The notes: generated by a model not told the origin, from the letters alone. DNA of 64,000 nt from Isoetes taiwanensis (GCA_021234155.1 JAJEKV010000010.1:4500871-4564870); one strand, 5' to 3'. Counted from the first letter of the stretch, positions 32,400-43,379 are shown. Numbers and translations: made by a program.

Positions 32400-33118
32400 G
32401 TTATCCTGCATGCAAAGGTTTAAAGATGCTCCAAGGAAATGAGACGATGATGTTGCAAATCCATGTAATGTAGAATAGATAATAACATGTTTGGTGCAAA
32501 CCTTTGCCTGCACATGCCAGATATCTGATATCAGCTAGAAACTAGAAGCTCTTTGTGTGCTGTATGGTATAGACTGGATGCAAACATTTAACAGAAACAT
32601 AAGGCTCCAGGACTAGTATTTTAGCTGCAACATTTAATATTTCTGTAGCACAAATAAATGCGAGTAGCTCTTTAGGTTTGCATAGCCCTAGATATGGTGC
32701 AAAGGCAGCCCGAGGAATTTCAAAGTGGGGGGGGAGGGGGGGGGGATGGGGTTTCTTGATTCTGATGTTCTTACTTTGAATCACACTCTGATGACCGGAA
32801 TAAGGCAAAATCCTATGTATTTTTGGAAATGGACCAAAAAAGAAATATTAAGGAGTTTGGAAAACGGATACAGAGAAAAACTTTGTCATGAAGATCTGGA
32901 GGATGGCATCAAATGCGAAGAGTTTTTTTCTTCTCGATTTGCCTTATATCCAACATTCCTTTGCTGATAAGCTTCTTTCCAACCTTTCCTCCTTTTCCAA
33001 TTGGACGAGGAACCAATCTCAGTTTATTCCTCAAGAGAGGTGAAAACAAGGATGCAGTGGCCTTTCGTGCTGTAACGTGGTATACCTCCAACCATAAAAA
33101 GGTACTCATTGATGAAGG
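32400..33118. other. Spacer with a G-rich run
   Basis: A G-rich run with a single A interruption lies at 32727-32745. The frame 32725-32967 (NPMYFWKWTKKEILRSLENG) is unassigned. Confidence 0.35.
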
Positions 33119-33449
33119 GGATAAACACCCCTGCGAGCCCCTTGCAGCAGATAAACGGGCGAGTTCCTTTATCTCCCGGGGGATTCACCTTTGATCAGCG
33201 TATAACCCATGAGAGTTCAACGGAGGGGTGTTTTTTGGACCATTTGCGTACGTATACTTAGGGGTTAGGGGTGTTTTTTGGCACTGATTTGGAGCAATAT
33301 CTATACACAGAGAGGTCAAATTGCCTTTTAAATACAAGGGGGGCTTTTTGCTACCCTCCGAACGCAGATGCCATACCCCCTTTATGTATAAGTGCACCCC
33401 CCGGGCTTTATCTGCTGTAAGGGGCAAGCAGTGGTGTTTATCCCCTTTA
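33119..33449. repeat. Palindromic foldback interrupted by a MITE
   Basis: The left arm at about 33119-33156 (GGGATAAACACCCCTGCGAG then CCCCTTGCAGCAGATAAA) is the inverted counterpart of the right arm at about 33406-33445 (CTTTATCTGCTGTAAGGGGC then GTGGTGTTTATCCC). The hAT MITE lies between them, flanked by its own 8-bp duplication, so the original foldback was only about 90 bp long. Confidence 0.8.
33175..33405. mobile_element. hAT-type MITE, copy 2
   Basis: 231 bp, with ends CCCGGGGGATTCAC and the complement of CCCGGGGGGTGCAC, flanked by exact 8-bp repeats CTTTATCT at 33167-33174 and 33406-33413. Internal sequence is shared with 21701-21925, with a small extra piece near 33247-33262. Confidence 0.87.
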
Positions 33450-34610
33450 ACCGGTAGGCCACAAACGGAGTAGCAAGATTCTCACGACCCAGAGCAAGAT
33501 TTATCACTGGTTCGGATGCCCATAGCAAGATTGTCACGATCCATAACAAGATTATCATGACCACAACAAGATTATCATGACCGAAGCTACCACCAGAGCT
33601 GAACATATATTACCAAGCGGAAGGGGAAGCTGATTCTGGGCGGGTAGTGAAGGTTTCGGCATATCATGGATCTACAATGGACGCTCAAGATTGTACTGAT
33701 CATAAATCCTGCCGGTTAATGTGGCGATCACATTCTGTTCTGCCTGGGAATTTTCCATCTCCACCAAAGCTCGACCTATAGACTATTTTGGATTAGCCGG
33801 ATTCTTCATTATCTCCACATTTACAACTGCATCAAACTAGCCTAGTGCAAAAGCGATCACAGGAGCTCCAACATTTAGAGAAAGCTCTTGCAAAAATACA
33901 ATCCTAGCAACATTTTCCTGAAAAGTTGCTACACTGTCCTAAAAATCTCTCTCAGCCTAAGCCTAAAACCTCAGCCTAAACCTGAGCCTCCTGCTTCACA
34001 TGGTCCTTCACCATAGGTAGTCTATTGATATCCAAATAAGGAATCATCGTCTATAAACGAGAAGAGAAGGAAAAAAAATAAAAGAACATATAAATGAGCA
34101 AATATACATGTAAAAAGTAGAAAGACAATAGCAGACGACTTGTGAATACGTTATGAAAGGTTCGTGTCTCTATATATTACTTTCAAAAAGGCTAGATCAA
34201 CGAATATATACAGGAACATGATGCCTGTATCTCTTAGGTTAGTATACAACAAGAAGATGCTGGCCCATTAAGGGGTTGCCCGTTAGAAAATGGCATGACT
34301 TAAACCACACATTCATCTAGGTCTACTAGTACAAATAGAACTATTTGCAATCGTTGAGAATAACATATTATTCTGTCTATTCAGGCTTGACCTAGTGGCC
34401 TGACTGCATGTTTAATGCAGCAATTTTTCTTAGCCAACACTACCAATGCAAAGCAATTATTTTCAAAGTAAGAAGCTTTATACGGCAATACAAAGAAAGC
34501 CCTGTTTGCATAAATGGACATAGATCTAAACCTTTGTCACAGACCTAGCATGAGTTACAATATCAGGCATAATGGCAATTTTTAAATTCTTTTGCCCTGA
34601 TTGTAGACAA
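33450..34610. other. AT-rich spacer
   Basis: A short repeat of an ACAAGATTATCATGACC type occurs near 33540-33580, and AGCCTAA(A)CCT repeats occur near 33955-33990. No gene recognised. Confidence 0.4.
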
Positions 34611-34659
34611 ATGTATAGAGAATTTTAGTCAAAGCTCTTGAAATTATGTGAACGATAGG

Positions 34660-35499
34660 AAGGAAGGAAGGAAGGAAGTTTATTTTAACGTCCACGGAGG
34701 CCAGAGGCCTATGAGACGGTACATGCAGAGAACAGGCAAAAAAGCCAAAAACCCCAACACCAAAAACAAACAATGTAACTGTACAGTAGAACCCTACTAC
34801 CGGGATGAAAAAACCCCCACTTGGGAGGAAAAACCCTAACAAGAGGGCTCTCAAATACCATGCCCCTCAAGAGCAAGTCGGACGGCCGAAATCTGCGGGA
34901 TGTAAGCTCCGGTCCGCGCTACCATAGGTGATGCGAAGTAATCGATGTAGCGGTGTGTCGAGCATCTAAGATCAGTGTGCCTTCGCTCGGACATGGGCAT
35001 ATCTTTGGCACACTGGAGGGCATGGTGCTCATCCTCTATCGTGCATCTCACAACACCGACATATCCTCTCCTCCCCGGGGATCCCGTGCCCGCCATTCAC
35101 CCCCAAATGACTGTTTCAATTCGAGGTAATGGGAACCCGCCCTTATGGCAGCAATAGCTCTCCGTTTCTTCACAGAGATGTGTGCTTTCTGGCACCGATG
35201 GGGTCCATGCTCAAGGCCGGGATTAATCTGGCGTGATAGTGCTCTGTCTTGGGCTTTGCAAGAGTAGAGGCATCCCACAGGGTGGCAGCATAGCCCGCAT
35301 CCAATTGCCCATTCTGCGCATCAGAATCTGCCAGTGCCACCATCTGTTGGTAATCCATAGACCACCTCCTAAACCATCCCTTACAGTGCTCGTGCCATAC
35401 CCTCTTCAGCCGCTGGGGGCCCTGCGTTAACAACACGGCCTGTGGGGGCAAGCGATGCTCATCCATCCCATCCACCTTATGGAAGCAAGTAAGATTGCT
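34660..35499 (-). mobile_element. 5'-truncated L1-type LINE, minus strand
   Basis: Reading right to left: the C-terminal ORF2 region (ORF 35170-35475), a zinc-knuckle remnant CRCCEM near 35050 followed in another frame by EDEHHALQCAKD, then the 3' UTR with the conserved CGTCCACGGAGGCC phrase and a GGAA repeat tail at 34658-34678. Direct repeats of about 47 bp flank it (34614-34659 and 35500-35546; both contain TATAGAGAATTTTAGT), interpreted as a long, diverged target-site duplication. Confidence 0.85.
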
Positions 35500-35549
35500 T
35501 ATAGAGAATTTTAGTTAAATCTCTTAGAATTATGCAAATAGTAGGGAGA

Positions 35550-37000
35550 TTACTATTCTAGGAACACAAATCATGATAATATACTTCCTATTAAATATTT
35601 AATCCTTCTGGAACAGGAGATTCTTTCCAAGATGTAGAAAGGAAAGAGCGAGAAGGCGTTCTGCCAATCCCTGACCTATGTATATATGGGTATGTATTCT
35701 CGTGTATATATGGGTCACACATGGACTGATATGATTGGATGTTGCAGAAGAAGTATTTTCTAGGTTGTGCAGAATTGTTAATTTCCTTCAATTGTCAGAC
35801 ACAAAATGCAGGCCTTAAAAACATTAGTTTTTAGGGCATGGAAAGGCTACTTTGATACTAAAGATTAAAACAAAAAATGCTTGTAGCATAAAGATCATTG
35901 CACCTTGCATAAAATAAGGAACACAACTAAGCAGATTGAAAATACTTCTGGTGGGCATCCGAGAAGCATTGCCCTGCTTACGGAATTTACTATTAAGAGC
36001 ATGCAGTTGTGTTTCTTCATTGCTGTGCTTAAGAAATTTACTAATAAGAGCATGCAATTGAGTTTCTTTGATATGTGATTACTTAGTATCCTCTAATTCT
36101 TTATACATTACATTCTAACCTAAGATGGAACATGGCACAAGATAATCATCCACTATAGAGAATGTGATCACCTCCTGAACACTGGGTTTCTTATACTTTC
36201 TTTTGCAGTGGCTACATTTTGCACTATTTCTTCTCTCGCACCGAGTATCTTTTACACCCAATATCATTTGCCCCTACTCAAACAAAAGAAATATTTGACC
36301 GTTGCCATTAATTTCTTATAATATTAAGGCATTCTTCGACATGGCTATTTGCCTTTATAGCATGATTCTATATGCGAAAGAGCGGCAGCATATCCTTCCT
36401 AATAAAATGAAGAGTGTCTGTTGCAGTTGTTTAGAAAAAAATCACATCCGCATTACCTTTTGCAAAGTACAAATTAGATCATCTCGTTTTGGAGTTTAAA
36501 CGCTGCCAATTTTAGCAATATGCAAATTGCACAAGGGCCAGCTTGATGGAAGAACCTAAGCAGTTTGTTATACTACCTTCTAATTACCTTAGAAATGAAG
36601 AAATCTTTAGCAGTTCTTGCTAATCAACATGTTCAGAATTAAAATACCAATTCAAATAGGGCCAGATACCACCACAGAGGATCCAACATATACAAGAATT
36701 TAAGAGCAGGTGTTCAGCGGGGCATTATCACAATAAATAAGTAAACGAACAAGCAAACAAACAAACAAACAAACTAATGCAACTAAGTTGAAAACAAAAT
36801 GCATATAGTTTGCCCAGTTCGTTTTGGGTTGAAAAAGGGTATTTTGGCAGTGGGAGTAAGATTTCAGTATTGTATTATATGAAAAAGGGTATTTTTGGGC
36901 AATTTTGAGGAGCTTAAATGGCTTAAGGAGAAAACATCTAAATTCGGTTGGGTGGCGACAATGCATAGTCGAAATTAGGCCTGGATGCAACATCCCTTTT
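35550..37000. other. AT-rich spacer
   Basis: No gene recognised. A phrase (GAAAAAGGGTATTTT) is repeated near 36830 and 36880. The long minus-strand ORF at 36700-37320 shows no domain and overlaps the plus-strand transposon relic. Confidence 0.4.
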
Positions 37001-37019
37001 TGGGAAAGCATGTGAACGC

Positions 37020-38700
37020 ACCTGGGAATTGGGCAGAAGATATTTGCTGGCCGCTTGCATGCCAGAACAGTGGAGCGGAAGGGGGGAGCCGGTTCTGTTG
37101 TTGTGCAAGATGGAAGCCGCCATGGAACGACCAGGTAAGAATTTGAATCTCCTTTGGTTCTTGCGCATGAGCTTGCTGTCACTTTTAGAGCATAATGGAT
37201 CTGCGAAGAGAGGCGAGGCTGAAGGTGAGAGTGTACAAAATGGTGGAGAAAAGAATCATGTTGTAGAGTACTCCGTGTGGCCGTTGCAAGACAAGGGAGG
37301 GCAGTGAATTTGGCATTCATTGGATTACGGAGGATGTCCTCCGGAGTGTAGCAGGATTGGAGAAATTAGAGAGAAGAGATGCAGTGGTGGGATGACGAAT
37401 GTCACACATGGGCAGTGCCTGTAATGGCCAGAGGAGATGTTGTTGTGGATGAAATAGCGACTGCTGGTAGGGGCTGTGATGGGAAGGAGCAATGTGGAGC
37501 TCCGTGGTAGCAAATTGCATTGCTTCGAGGGTATCATTGGATACTGCCTCAAAGATATTGGTAAGTTGCATTTCAGAGCGCATATCCATAATGTGAACTC
37601 GGAGCAGATCAGTAGAGGCAAGGAGTTGTATGCTCTCTATAGTGCTGGAGAGATAAAGCACCTGATGGTGCTCGACAATCGAAATTTGATGGCGAAGGCA
37701 TTGCATTTTGTTTTGTATCATGGGGCCAAATTCCGTGGCGTGTCTATCCTCTATACTATTAGATGCATGCTGCAGCCCGGGAACTTTAGGTTGGCCAGCT
37801 CATGGGTTTTACCCAACAACTCTGCATACGTGTCGCTAGAGAGGGTGCAAGCTGCATGGAGGATTATGCTTTCTCCGCAGACGTGCACATATAAGGATGC
37901 GAGGATGGCCTTATTTGGGTCTCAGCCAGGTGTGATTCCAATTGAACGAATGGGAAAGAGGAGGAAGAGGGTATGGGACACCCCAGGTGTGTTTGAAGAT
38001 GCGGAGGAGAGCTTGGAGAGAGGAAGCAATGGAGAGGAATTCGTATATGCTAGGAGTGGTGTGCAGCGATCGTCTCAGAGCCCGCTGATCCCTTTGCAGA
38101 ATTTATCCCCCTTGACATTAATGATGATGAATTTGATGTTGCATGATGTAGCATTCTCACTCTTTGCTATGACAATGTTCATGTGCTAATGTCTCATGCT
38201 TTCTTATTTTCTTGCAACGGACGATGCCATGAGATGGTCCATAATGATGTTGCGCGAGAGATTTTGGTGATTAGCGACAGTTCGGATAAGGTTGAGTCGG
38301 TGGACCAATCTGTCGTTGATTCTTGTCAAAAGGAAGTGGAATTTGATTTTGTGAAAGCCCTGAAGGATGCGCACGAACCTGTTAGAAGTGTATGTTATGC
38401 TATGTAGAACCTGTGAATGGCGCTTACAGCTGTTTTGGAGGAGATTGAAAGTGCTATGCAGGTCGTGAATTGATGTGATGCGGATTCCATTATCTTCGAG
38501 AGAAGAAGGTTTCGCTCACATCTCAATCTATATAGGGAGCTGCTTATCAAGAAGTTGCGCGAGCTGAAAACTGTGAGGCATTGTCATGACAGTGGCGCCT
38601 GTTAGGTGGCGAGAGGAGAGTGCCATGAGTGCCAGTTCCTGCATGTTGTGGGGGTGTAGTTGCCAATGTGAATAGTGTGATGTGTTTGTAAATTTGAATC
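37020..38700 (+). pseudogene. Possible HUH-endonuclease (rolling-circle) transposon gene relic
   Basis: The 237-codon frame 37476-38189 contains FEGIIGYCLKDIGKLHFRAH near its start. A Tyr-x-x-Lys-Asp cluster of this type is the catalytic motif 3 of HUH (Rep-like) endonucleases. It is followed by NVNSEQISRGKELYALYSAG and LMVLDNRNLMAKALHF, which resemble, from memory, the part downstream of the nuclease in replitron-like transposons. The metal-binding HUH motif should lie upstream, but frames before 37476 are broken and I could not find it. The minus-strand frames are shadows. The downstream frame 38183-38407 (VISDSSDKVESVDQ) may be its acidic C-terminus. A Helitron is less likely because no helicase follows. 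Confidence 0.4.
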
Positions 38701-39424
38701 GATTTTTTTGTGCTGTTGTAGTGGAGGATAACCTTGGTTTTTGTTGTAAATAAATGTAATGTGAATAAGAAATAATGTGGACCATTGACTTTCTTTTGCA
38801 CCATTGGTAGTTTTTCAAGTTTTTGGCTTTAAGAGTTTGGTGGCCACCGATCTGGCATATTATGGGGATATGTTAGATAGGACGCCATAATACATGTTAA
38901 AACGAGTTTATGAAAATTTTGGAAATGCATAATCATCAAAATCAAATCTTAAAATGCTAATTGAAAAAGAAACATACTTGTTGTTGAGCTTGGCTTCATG
39001 AACAGGGAGAACTGCATTATGTTCCTCAATGCAGCCTCTAAATTCTTCTCCAGTATTGAGGGCTTCTAAATAAGATATGGAACAGAAGTCCTATACAAAG
39101 AAAACCTGCAAAAAGGAACCCATCACTCCGCCTCTGTTTCTTGAAGATTTAGGATCTATGGCAGAAGTTTTAGCCCACCAGAGAGTTACAGAAAAAAATG
39201 TTGTCTGAAAAAGGACGTGAAACCTGAAGTAATCTGGGGGTACTTAGAGTTACGGAACAGCATATCTAGTTTTGAATAATATTGAATTGAATAGATTTAT
39301 TACTAAGAAATGAACACAAAGTATGTTTCGTTTATTGAAGGACACAAATGTATGTATCAGAGGACTGAATCCGCGATATCAAATACAAAACATTATTGAG
39401 ACAGCGATTTTAAACGCAAGGCCA
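38701..39424. other. Spacer
   Basis: Includes the probable 3' flank of the dirigent gene near 39300-39424. No other gene recognised. Confidence 0.4.
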
Positions 39425-39961
39425 TCAAATAAACTTTGGAACAACAATTCTAGTGTCAAGCAAAGTGACACTGTCTGGGACCTTGAAGTAGGCATTGGAG
39501 TAATTAGCAAAACCAACAGCAAATCTGAAATCGCCAGTACCACCAACAACAGCGAGCTCTTTGTTTCGATTAATTCCGACAGATTTGTCTGTGCCTTGGA
39601 AAGCAATTGTGCCGTTGTATTTCTTGCTCTCAATCACAGCGCTGAACACCAAAAAAGCATGAGAATTATTTACTGAAGCAATCATGAATGTGCCCTCTGC
39701 GCGCCCAATTTCCTTGGCAGATTTAAAATTGGGGCCGTCCAGGATCTGATTGTCGATGACAAACACAGATCCGAATTGGGTTGTGTTGGTATTTCCATTT
39801 GGGCCTGCTACTTCCACTTCGGTGGCATTGGGCGATGAAATTCCGTTGTCGTAAAGGTATAATTTGAGCTTGATTTTTTTGAATGGCTTGCCTTCGGATC
39901 TGGCTAATGAAACCAGAACTAGAAATTGCAAAAACAGGATCAGGGCTACTCTGCGCTTCAT
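39425..39961 (-). CDS. Dirigent protein, intronless
   Basis: Dirigent proteins act in the cell wall or apoplast and direct stereospecific coupling of phenoxy radicals in lignan and related synthesis. The start at 39961 gives a 178-residue product opening with a signal peptide (MKRRVALILFLQFLVLVSLA). The open frame extends further upstream, but that stretch has no signal peptide and is promoter-like. Family motifs are present: KLKLYLYDNG (about 28-37), FGSVFVIDNQILDGP, IGRAEGTFMIA, the KYNGTIAFQG strand, and ELAVVGGTGDFRFAVGFANY near the C-terminus. Normal length and no stop, so likely functional. It is the only dirigent coding sequence in the window, although its upstream region is duplicated at 42790-43030. 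Confidence 0.93.
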   Translation of the reverse strand: MKRRVALILFLQFLVLVSLARSEGKPFKKIKLKLYLYDNGISSPNATEVEVAGPNGNTNTTQFGSVFVIDNQILDGPNFKSAKEIGRAEGTFMIASVNNSHAFLVFSAVIESKKYNGTIAFQGTDKSVGINRNKELAVVGGTGDFRFAVGFANYSNAYFKVPDSVTLLDTRIVVPKFI

Positions 39962-40029
39962 TTGGGATGAGCGGAATGGTCGCCCAATTGCTGTATGAGA
40001 AATCAGTGCGCTGATGTCTGAAAATTCGG

Positions 40030-40335
40030 CAGATCTATAAAGTATAAATGCAGCAGAGTTAGCGTGGAATCTAAACTGTTTTTTAATCACAATGATGTCA
40101 GCACATACCAATCCTGATGCGACTACAATAAAGAAACAATCAAATGAAAGGCGACAGATATCAATTGCTAAACATATATCAAATGAAAGACGATAGATAT
40201 CAAATGAAAGACGACACTCTCTAAACGTGGGCCACACAAGCCTTGAAAAGCTATAACAACAGCAGTGGGCAAACTTCTTAAATCCTACATACCATTTCCA
40301 GTTCCAAAAAATACTCCATTGTTGCCTTTGTTACT
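40030..40335 (-). promoter_or_regulatory. Dirigent upstream region, duplicated at 42790-43030
   Basis: Contains TATAAAGTATAAATGC near 40036 (TATAAA-like on the plus strand; ATTTATACTTTATA on the gene strand), 70 bp upstream of the start. A tandem ATATCAAATGAAAGACGA repeat lies at about 40165-40212. Much of this region (GTGGGCCACACAAGCCTTGA and neighbours) reappears at 42790-43030 without a coding sequence. Confidence 0.5.
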
Positions 40336-40340
40336 TTAGG

Positions 40341-41628
40341 ATAAGATAAGATAAGATAAAAGATGAATTTTTACGTCCACGGGAACCCAACGGGTTATGG
40401 GATGGCACATGCAAGGGCAATAGCCCATCTAAAACCTGGGGACTAGGCCCCATCACCAAACACAATAACCAAATATTAAAAGGCTGTCAAGAATAAGATA
40501 AGATAATGCTAATGCTAGTGGTAAAATTTATGCTTCTAAAATTATCTAGATATAGCCAATCCAAGAATTGGAAGGCCATTGATCTAGAATAATTGCTGCG
40601 CCTCCCCTGTACACTGCCCATTTCTTTTGCAGGCGGGCTGCCCTCACCTTGCTGAGCTCCTCCTTACGGTTACACAATTGAAGAGGGGAGAGGTCCTCCT
40701 GTACTGAGAAACTAGTCCCTCTGAGATGGTTTCTATGCTGAAGAACATGTAAGCGGCTAAGAGTGTCTTGAAACCGAACCAAAAGATGGCGAGGACGATC
40801 AGGTCTTGCCGCTCCCACCCTAGTAGCGGAGACAACTCCACCAGTCTTCACATGCATGACATCAGTGAAAAAATGCAAAGCAGCATCCATATCAGAATGG
40901 GCATCATCTTCTGCCTCTGCAACCCCTATAATACGCAAGTTCAGGCTCCTAGTAACAGAAGATACTGAGGCAGCCTGCTCCTGTCTGCTAGCTCGGCACT
41001 GCGACTCTTGGTCCCCTTGGGATGGTGGAGATGTCTGTATGCCCACCTCAACATGTTCCCTTTCCAATGTCTGCACTTCCGCTTCAACACAATGCTTCTT
41101 CTGTGGCTGTAATTCTGTATCTAGTGTCTGTACTGAGGCATCACTTGTGCCCACATACTGGGCTTTAGGGTCTGGAACGAAGCCATGTATTAACTGTAAT
41201 AAGTGTGTCCATCTCTCAATAGACACGATCATAGATGTGGCCGTCATTCCTCCATCAGAATGAATGAGTCGTACCTGGTCACGAAGTGTAGGCGACAAAC
41301 ACTTAACTTGCAGGTCTAGAGCACTTTGGAGATCCTCTCGATCTTGGAAGGTAAATGTACCAGGCCTGCTTGTGCCAATATGAAGAGGCCGCTGGGGACC
41401 AAAAAGAGAAGATGGCAAATCCATTATTACACTGGAATTAGCTTGCCCCACAAAGTTTATTGGACGCCGTCATGTTATAGCCACAGGCATATCCGTGGTA
41501 TATCCGTGTCTTTGATATGTTATAGCCACGCACAAAAAAAATTACACGGTGTTTTTGTGGACTTAGTGGATTTTTTGCCATTTAAAGCTGGCTATAACAT
41601 GCCCACATCCGACATTTACCGCGATGGG
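40341..41628 (-). mobile_element. ORF1-only LINE insertion with TTATC tail
   Basis: Compared with the paralogous sequence at 48930-49000, which lacks it, everything between about 40341 and 41625 is inserted. On the minus strand it holds an intact ORF1 (41451-40546), a short TTATC run at 40491-40507, the standard LINE 3' end (40363-40490) and a terminal TTATC repeat at 40340-40362. There is no endonuclease or reverse transcriptase. It may be a half-LINE comparable in layout to mammalian HAL1, or a template-jumping chimera of two LINE RNAs, as the second internal tail hints. Confidence 0.7.
40546..41451 (-). CDS. LINE ORF1 protein, intact (301 residues)
   Basis: An L1-type ORF1p, expected to bind LINE RNA. 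N-terminal 165 residues: Gln/Ser/Thr-rich, with three short repeated x-V/I-Q-T motifs at residues 107-109, 126-128 and 138-140. Residues 171-245 form an RRM-like domain (LNLRIIGVAEAEDDA; ATRVGAARPDRPRHLLVRF). Residues 246-290 form the C-terminal domain (FSVQEDLSPLQLCNRKEELS; KKWAVYRGGAAIIL). No stop or frameshift, unlike the ORF1 at 2488-4185. The long coiled coil typical of vertebrate ORF1p is weak here. Intactness suggests a young insertion or maintained coding capacity. Confidence 0.87.
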   Translation of the reverse strand: MGQANSSVIMDLPSSLFGPQRPLHIGTSRPGTFTFQDREDLQSALDLQVKCLSPTLRDQVRLIHSDGGMTATSMIVSIERWTHLLQLIHGFVPDPKAQYVGTSDASVQTLDTELQPQKKHCVEAEVQTLEREHVEVGIQTSPPSQGDQESQCRASRQEQAASVSSVTRSLNLRIIGVAEAEDDAHSDMDAALHFFTDVMHVKTGGVVSATRVGAARPDRPRHLLVRFQDTLSRLHVLQHRNHLRGTSFSVQEDLSPLQLCNRKEELSKVRAARLQKKWAVYRGGAAIILDQWPSNSWIGYI

Positions 41629-42130
41629 CCCCACAAAATGGAAAAGATGGTTTTTTTCTTTTACTATTTGCACCTTAAAGGTTGCTTGGATTTGCTCCTC
41701 CTAATTTGTCTTAACAAAAGATTAAAGATTTAAAAGTGCAGCACATAGCCGAAGAAGTACAAACTTGACATTGCAATCTCCCATTGGACCCCTGCAGATT
41801 GACGAGAATACACAAGACTCGCATAATGCTTTCGCTCTGGTCTTTAGCTTCTGATAAGCCCCCGCCTTCTCTTGCAGTTTCTCGCCTGCAACTCTACTGG
41901 CAATCTGCACCTTTTTGCGGCTAATTATCCTCTTACACAACCTTCAAAGTTTCTAGAGTCTTTTTACTTCAATGAAACATAATAAGTTGGAGAATATTGG
42001 GGCGCTATGTTATAGCAATCCAATAGCCAACAAGAATGCGCAAACTTCAAAGAAAGAAATTGCAATTCAAACATACTTCAATATAAAAAATCTAGTGGGT
42101 CAATGGGTATTGTTTAGATCTGAAAGCTCA
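41590..42130 (+). repeat. Segmental duplication, copy A
   Basis: Closely similar to about 48960-49650, including CAAAATGGAAAAGATGG, TTGGATTTGCTCCTCC, GAGAATACACAAGAC and TCTAGTGGGTCAATGGGTAT. Non-coding as far as can be seen. Confidence 0.9.
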
Positions 42131-42179
42131 ATTTGTGATTATATGACGAATGCAAGCGTAGAGGCGACCATATTCACTA

Positions 42180-42600
42180 GGAAGGAAGGAAGGAAGGAAG
42201 TTACTTTTATCGTCCACGGAGACCAATCGGTCTATGGGACCCAATACAAAAACGCAGCAAGCGGATTACTGCCCGGATTAAAAAACCCCCGCCCCGAAGG
42301 GTTTTCGAGGGAAAAACCGTGGCAGCAATCAGCCTGCTGACAAACTGTGCTAATCATATAAAATGCAGAAACATCCCAATATATACAGTCATGCACCACC
42401 CCCGTAGTGCCTAGTCAGCGGACAGCCAGGCGGGGGCAAAGGTGACCTCGCAGGTCCAGTACCTCCTGGATGTATGACCCCAGGGCACGTACTGACGGTG
42501 TGTTCATCAGCAAATGCAAGGGCACGTCCAGCCGTACTAAGGGAGCGTATCTGGCCCGAATCTGACTGAACGCTGGGCAACTCTGGAGTATGGGCTGAAA
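42180..42600 (-). mobile_element. 5'-truncated L1-type LINE, minus strand
   Basis: Tail of GGAA repeats at 42180-42200, then the conserved 3' UTR: a CGTCCACGGAGACCAATCGG phrase and a hairpin around CCCCGAAGGGTTTTCGAGGG near 42290-42315. The upstream part (minus-strand frame 42389-42580) is a remnant of the ORF2 C-terminus. The 5' boundary is near 42600; no clear target duplication was seen. Confidence 0.8.
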
Positions 42601-42789
42601 ATAGCCATTCTACATGAATAATTAAAGTACATTTGGAACCTTTGGCTATGTAACTCCCGGTAAATAAAAAGCATATTGTATTAGCCCCTAAAACCCTCGC
42701 TTGTTTAGGTGCATATTTACACGAGGGATGCTTTTAGGCATCGAGAGCTAAAAAATTGCTATGTGAGAATGATGTCTAAAAAGTTGGCA

Positions 42790-43030
42790 AATCTATAAAT
42801 GCAGAGTTAGCCTGGAATGACTGGAATCTACTGTTTTTTTATCACAATATCAGCACATACCAATCCGGATGTGACTACAATAAAGAAACAATAAAATGAA
42901 ACACGACAAATATCAATTGTTTCCATTTAATACTTTGTAACAGCTCTCTAAGCGTGGGCCACACAAGCCTTGAAAAGCAATACCAACATTAGTGGGCAAA
43001 CTTCTTAAATCTTATATAGCCATATTTCTA
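42790..43030. repeat. Partial duplicate of the dirigent upstream region
   Basis: Shares GCAGAGTTAGC, ATCAGCACATACCAATCC, ACTACAATAAAGAAACAAT and GTGGGCCACACAAGCCTTGA with 40055-40270 in the same order. No dirigent coding sequence is next to it, so either the gene copy was lost or only the promoter side was duplicated. Confidence 0.85.
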
Positions 43031-43379
43031 GTTCCCAATTGGCAATTTGTATTACCCTTATACAAATATGCATAAAAATCTATTTGAAATTGTTCTGTGA
43101 TGCGCTAGCTAAACCAAAAATTTCTAGTTTCAACCTGAACAAAGCTTCTCCATCTTGGAATTTTTCCAATAGTGAATACCAAATGAAACATGACAAATTA
43201 TAAACATTATTGCTTAAACAATGTTTTTTTTCTTTTAAAACCATTACCACATACAAGCATTTCATCCACCATGAGTCCCTTCTCACATTTTGCATGTGAT
43301 GGTTTGTCAACAAAACACATTTCAAGTTGCAACTTACGTAATGTACAAGAACTCTCAAGTCTCTAGATGTGGACCACAT

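Noticed and set aside
36700-37320. 206-codon minus-strand ORF
   Set aside because: No domain, Cys/Leu/His-rich composition, and it overlaps the plus-strand transposon relic.
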